From: Paenibacillus glycanilyticus NBRC 16618
Lineage (GTDB): Bacteria; Bacillota; Bacilli; Paenibacillales; Paenibacillaceae
Direction of reading: 5' to 3'
Length of the DNA stretch: 64,000 nt
Assembly (NCBI RefSeq): GCF_004000805.1
Contig: NZ_BILY01000038.1
Coordinates: 1-64,000, forward strand
Below the pieces are notes generated by a model that made no database searches, had not been told where the DNA came from, and was given only the letters and a program-made list of their open reading frames with translations. The position numbers and the translations under genes are program-made. The stretch's first letter is position 1; each line of letters starts with the position of its first letter. Positions 60,925 through 64,000 of this stretch are shown here, one piece after another.

Positions 60925-61437
60925 TCAGCGGCCGATATTCTTGTAATAAATCATCGTGGCATCCAAGCTTCCGTCAGCCGATCTCGCGAAATCCGGAATA
61001 CGGCCCGCCAGCTGATAACCCAAAGACAGGTACAGCAGATTGGAAGGATCTCCTTCTCTCGTGTCCAGTACAAGCAGCGACCGATTCTCCTCAAGCGCCG
61101 CCTCCTCCGCCGCAAGCATCAGCTTCCGGGCAATTCCTCTGCGGCGGTATTCCGGATGGGTCATCAGCTTCGCAATCTCCGCGCGGTGAGAGCCGTTCGC
61201 TTTGCCGCATAACTGCAGCTGTACCGTGGCTGCAAGATGTCCGCCAACTTTGGCAGCAAACAGCATCACCTCCGGATCCAATACGCTCTTCCAATATTCT
61301 ATCGCCTCCTCTTGGCTGAGCGGCGGCAGGAACCCGACGGATGCACCGTCCTCCACGACTTGAACCAGCAAGTCTGCCAGCTTCTCAAGCGAAGTCTCTA
61401 ACGACGTTAAACGTTCAATAACGATATCTTTGCTCAT
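60925..61437 (-). CDS. GNAT family N-acetyltransferase
   Basis: This acetyl-CoA-dependent transferase has 170 residues. The acetyl-CoA loop is visible in KLMTHPEYRRRGIARKLMLAAEEAAL, followed by the strand SLLVLDTREGD and the end LYLSLGYQLAGRIPDF. The start at 61437 follows a GGAGGGAGA ribosome region; an upstream in-frame ATG lies within it. It is divergent from the LysR gene. The acceptor (amine, antibiotic or peptide) cannot be told from sequence. Confidence 0.88.
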   Translation of the reverse strand: MSKDIVIERLTSLETSLEKLADLLVQVVEDGASVGFLPPLSQEEAIEYWKSVLDPEVMLFAAKVGGHLAATVQLQLCGKANGSHRAEIAKLMTHPEYRRRGIARKLMLAAEEAALEENRSLLVLDTREGDPSNLLYLSLGYQLAGRIPDFARSADGSLDATMIYYKNIGR

Positions 61438-61572
61438 GCTGTTCTCTCCCTCCATCTTTCTTCAAAGCTTGCCTATACCCCCATCATAATGGCATGATTA
61501 TCATTTGTATAACGAATAATATAGGTTGCTGTGATTCATATTTTCGATAATGAAAGGGCGTTAATCATTCCT

Positions 61573-62427
61573 ATGGATTCTTCCCAGCTCGAAGCGTTTA
61601 TCGCAATCGCTCATCTCCTTAATTTTACGAAGGCGGCTGAGCATCTTCACATCTCCCAATCGGCCATAACCGCAAGGATCAAGGCATTGGAAGCGGCGGT
61701 CGGCAAGGAGCTGTTCCAGCGGGATAACCGGAATGTGAGCCTAACTCAAGGTGGCATCGCCTTCTACCCTTACGCCGAAAGAATGCTCCGGCTGTTCGCG
61801 GAAAGCAAGCTGACGCTGTCCGACACGTTCGAGCATTCCGTTGTGATGAGCGGTCCCGGTTCGGTCTGGCACTACCGGTATTTGCCCCGGATTCTCGCCT
61901 TCAAGAGCGACAATCCGCAGGTTGCCGTGAAGTTCTTCAGCCATATCGACCCCACCTATATGGTCCGCGACCTGCTCCTTGATGGTATGGTGCATCTCGC
62001 GATCCGGTTTGATCCGCCCGAGCATCCCAAGGTAACCCGTCAGCTGCTGTTCGAGGATGAGCTCCTGCTCGTGTCCAAGCAGCCAAAAGCCGGGGTTATG
62101 CAACAAGAGGATTTCCGGTCCCCGGATTATTGCCACCTTGCGTGGGGTGCTCCTTTTCCGGAGTGGTTCGCCGAGCTTACGGGCATGGGTTATGTCCCTG
62201 CCTTGGAGATCGATCATTCCTCCATTATGCTGACCATTCTGCTGCAAGGGGATCGATTCGGCTTCCTGCCCCGCTCCATTGCGCAGCCCTATCTCGATTC
62301 GCAGGCTTTGTTTGAGCTGTCTTGTACGGTCAAGGCGCCATCGATCCGGGCATACGCCACCTATTTAACCGACCAAAGGCAGAGCAGCAGCGTTATGCTT
62401 GCCCTCCGAATGCTTGGCCTGTCGTAA
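61573..62427 (+). CDS. LysR family transcriptional regulator
   Basis: This regulator has 284 residues. The N-terminal winged helix is classic (MDSSQLEAFIAIAHLLNFTKAAEHLHISQSAITARIKALE starts at residue 1). A substrate-binding-like effector domain occupies about 90-284. I choose the ATG at 61573, since family members begin exactly there; a GTG 42 nt upstream would add an unusual leader. It lies between a divergent GNAT gene and a co-directional DUF302 gene, either of which may be its target. Confidence 0.9.
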   Translation: MDSSQLEAFIAIAHLLNFTKAAEHLHISQSAITARIKALEAAVGKELFQRDNRNVSLTQGGIAFYPYAERMLRLFAESKLTLSDTFEHSVVMSGPGSVWHYRYLPRILAFKSDNPQVAVKFFSHIDPTYMVRDLLLDGMVHLAIRFDPPEHPKVTRQLLFEDELLLVSKQPKAGVMQQEDFRSPDYCHLAWGAPFPEWFAELTGMGYVPALEIDHSSIMLTILLQGDRFGFLPRSIAQPYLDSQALFELSCTVKAPSIRAYATYLTDQRQSSSVMLALRMLGLS

Positions 62428-62502
62428 TTTTTCTGTCATATGCTTCCTCTTCTTCTCATACAATTTGCTGACTGCTTATCCCGGCAAAAAGGAGGATCGC
62501 GG

Positions 62503-63015
62503 ATGAGACACGGAGAGCCAATAACAGCTGGTTATGCGATGATCGTAAGAGACGATATTCCAACAGGACTTTCTTATGAAGCGCTTGTCGCCGCATTTGA
62601 GCGGCAGATGGGAAGATGGGATCCGTACATCGGGAACTTGCTGGTCCAGCAGCAGGCTTCCTGGCAACAGGTAGAATCAGCTGTTAAACAGATGGAAGGC
62701 CCGCATGGACTGATGATTTTCTCTGAGGTGAATCAGGGAGAGATCCTGTCGCTTCAGGGGGGCATCAAGCAAAGCCGTCTTTATCTGGTTGGCAATCCGC
62801 TTATCGCGGAGCCTATTCTTACTATTGACCGAAGAGCCAGCCTGTACGTTCCGTTCCGCGTCACCTTGTACGATAATGGCAGCCCGCGCGGGGCGATCAT
62901 CTCGTTCGACCGGCCATCCTCGTTCCTCGGCGCGCTCCATCAGCCGGCTCTTGCGCCATACGGCAAGCTGCTGGATGCGAAGATCTACAGCGTTGTGCGA
63001 GCCATTATGATGTAG
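62503..63015 (+). CDS. DUF302-like protein
   Basis: This soluble protein has 170 residues. The second half (QSRLYLVGNPLIAEPILTIDRRASLYVPFRVTLYD) fits the DUF302 pattern, in which a conserved GNP/CNP turn and a PFRV strand line a small dimeric beta fold. The N-terminal half carries a helix with acidic and glutamine-rich residues. GGAGG decides the ATG at 62503. It follows the LysR gene by 75 bp. The function of DUF302 proteins is not established. Confidence 0.7.
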   Translation: MRHGEPITAGYAMIVRDDIPTGLSYEALVAAFERQMGRWDPYIGNLLVQQQASWQQVESAVKQMEGPHGLMIFSEVNQGEILSLQGGIKQSRLYLVGNPLIAEPILTIDRRASLYVPFRVTLYDNGSPRGAIISFDRPSSFLGALHQPALAPYGKLLDAKIYSVVRAIMM

Positions 63016-63023
63016 CGAAAAAT

Positions 63024-63060
63024 AGAAGGAGGGTACTGCCCCATGCAGTACCCTCCTTCT
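63024..63060. terminator. Bidirectional terminator
   Basis: A perfect 15-bp stem AGAAGGAGGGTACTG / CAGTACCCTCCTTCT with a 7-nt loop and TTTT lies between converging genes. Confidence 0.92.
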
Positions 63061-63074
63061 TTTATCCGGCCCGC

Positions 63075-63428
63075 TTAGAACCGGCCGATTGCCACAAACA
63101 AAGCCACGGCAAGCATAATAACGTTCATGCCGATGCTGCTGTATTCCGAGCGTCTGGCATGGAATACGGCGGCAAACAGCATAATGACCGCGATTCCGAT
63201 TGCCGCGATTGGCGTCAGTACCGGCGCGATATCGGTTGCCCACGGAAGAATTAATCCCAATCCGCCGAGCAGCTCGGACAAGCCGATAAAAGCGACATAG
63301 CCCGTAGAAGCATCCTTTGCCCAAGGCATCGTGCTTTTTACTTTATTAGGCTGGAAGGTTTTCATGACACCTGCCGGAATAAACATCAAAGCTAACAATG
63401 CTTGCGCGATCCACAATGCAATATTCAT
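63075..63428 (-). CDS. DoxX family membrane protein
   Basis: This membrane protein has 117 residues and four spans. The opening LWIAQALLALMFIPAGVMKTF and the block YVAFIGLSELLGGLGLILPW are typical of DoxX/DoxX-like proteins. AAGGAGG 9 nt upstream decides the ATG at 63428. It is divergent from an HxlR-type regulator 135 bp away, a common pairing in which the regulator represses the membrane gene in response to reactive electrophiles or quinones (family knowledge, not shown here). Confidence 0.85.
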   Translation of the reverse strand: MNIALWIAQALLALMFIPAGVMKTFQPNKVKSTMPWAKDASTGYVAFIGLSELLGGLGLILPWATDIAPVLTPIAAIGIAVIMLFAAVFHARRSEYSSIGMNVIMLAVALFVAIGRF

Positions 63429-63563
63429 AAGATAGGTCCTCCTTGATAACGTGTTGTTTATAGCGATATAATAAACCCAAGGGTCAAGGTGCGGAAGTAG
63501 GCACATCAAATAAACCTAGTATCCAAAAAGAAACCTTAAGCCCCGCTTGGGATTGGAGGAATT

Positions 63564-63929
63564 ATGGCAGACGAAAACTGCAGCCGGGTGGAGACCGCAT
63601 TAGAAATTTTAGTCGGCAAATGGAAGCCTGTTATTTTATATCAGCTGTTTACCAACGGCACAATGCGCTTTAGCGAGCTCCAACGGGCGCTGCCGGACAT
63701 TACGAAAAAGATGCTGACCTCTCAGCTCAGAGAATTGGAATACCATGACATCGTGCACCGGAAAATCTATATGCAGATCCCCCCAAAGGTCGAATACTCG
63801 ATCACCGAATACGGGATGAAAATGACCCCTCTCCTGGAAGCGATTAATGCTTGGGGAACCATGCATATCCAGCATCTGAACGAGCTGTACAGTGAGGATC
63901 GCAAGCTCGAGGACGCCGAAACGAAATAA
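63564..63929 (+). CDS. HxlR family transcriptional regulator
   Basis: This winged-helix regulator has 121 residues. The family core is clear: a single cysteine near the start (ADENCSRVE), ALEILVGKWKPVILYQL, FSELQRALPDITKKMLTSQLRELE, and the wing VEYSITEYG. The N-terminal cysteine is the usual redox sensor position in HxlR/HypR/YodB proteins. GGAGG precedes the ATG. It is divergent from the DoxX gene, its likely target. Confidence 0.93.
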   Translation: MADENCSRVETALEILVGKWKPVILYQLFTNGTMRFSELQRALPDITKKMLTSQLRELEYHDIVHRKIYMQIPPKVEYSITEYGMKMTPLLEAINAWGTMHIQHLNELYSEDRKLEDAETK

Positions 63930-63956
63930 AAAACCCCCACCTAAGTGGGGATTTTT
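63929..63956 (+). terminator. Terminator after HxlR gene
   Basis: AAAAACCCCCAC / GTGGGGATTTTT with a CTAA loop begins at the stop codon and ends in a T-run. Confidence 0.9.
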
Positions 63957-64000
63957 TATTAGGATATCAAATCTATTAGAAGCGTTTGGCGAGCTCTTTC

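Overview
The window reads like the chromosome of a Paenibacillus-type Gram-positive bacterium (Bacillales). GC content is moderate, Shine-Dalgarno sites are strong GGAGG types with some TTG and GTG starts, and many lipoproteins carry LxAC lipoboxes. There are S-layer-homology (SLH) proteins, PucR regulators, several two-component systems and many ABC importers. No rRNA, tRNA, CRISPR array, transposase or prophage gene was found. The organism is inferred from gene content only.

Layout. 0.2-6.8 kb: a GAF/PucR regulator divergent from a four-gene catabolic operon (MFS importer, AbgB-like M20 amidohydrolase, both subunits of iron-sulfur L-serine dehydratase). 6.8-21 kb: two oligopeptide/dipeptide ABC systems. 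The first (minus strand) follows an ArsR-type regulator and a lipoprotein; the second (plus strand) ends in a small unknown protein. 21-29 kb: single genes, including a MATE exporter, an HPP-like and a DUF4395 membrane protein, a FusB-type EF-G-binding protein with an apparent leader-peptide switch, a patatin phospholipase, an aldo/keto reductase and an AraC-GyrI regulator. 29-36 kb: a cell-surface locus with a cohesin-SLH protein, a large dockerin/Ig-repeat/lamin-tail protein, and a divergent Asp-box lipoprotein. 36-47.5 kb: a PlsY-like/CrtQ-like pair, then a five-gene ABC operon (family 1 binding protein, MacB-type ATPase, HlyD-type adaptor, FtsX permease, second ATPase with an AbrB-like tail) behind a histidine kinase/response regulator pair. 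47.6-54.7 kb: a PucR regulator, an NMT1/SsuABC-type importer and two cytosine-deaminase-like amidohydrolases, probably for salvage of a nitrogen compound. 55.5-64 kb: beta-mannosidase, a second two-component system with a membrane protein, and GNAT, LysR, DUF302, DoxX and HxlR genes.

The gene-free stretches are not empty. Dispersed TGGA/TCCA hairpin repeats occur at 1-183 and 21148-21336. A GC-rich repeat block and a set of covarying TGCAGGATA hairpins lie at 45.0-45.4 kb. An array of ten 21-bp palindromes with a strict 52/74-bp alternation lies at 54.8-55.4 kb. The strongest candidates for undescribed biology are this array, the fusB-like leader/hairpin switch at 25.7-25.9 kb, the cohesin-dockerin surface pair, and the AbrB-tailed ATPase operon. 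Functions are assigned from recognisable sequence motifs; no database search was possible.
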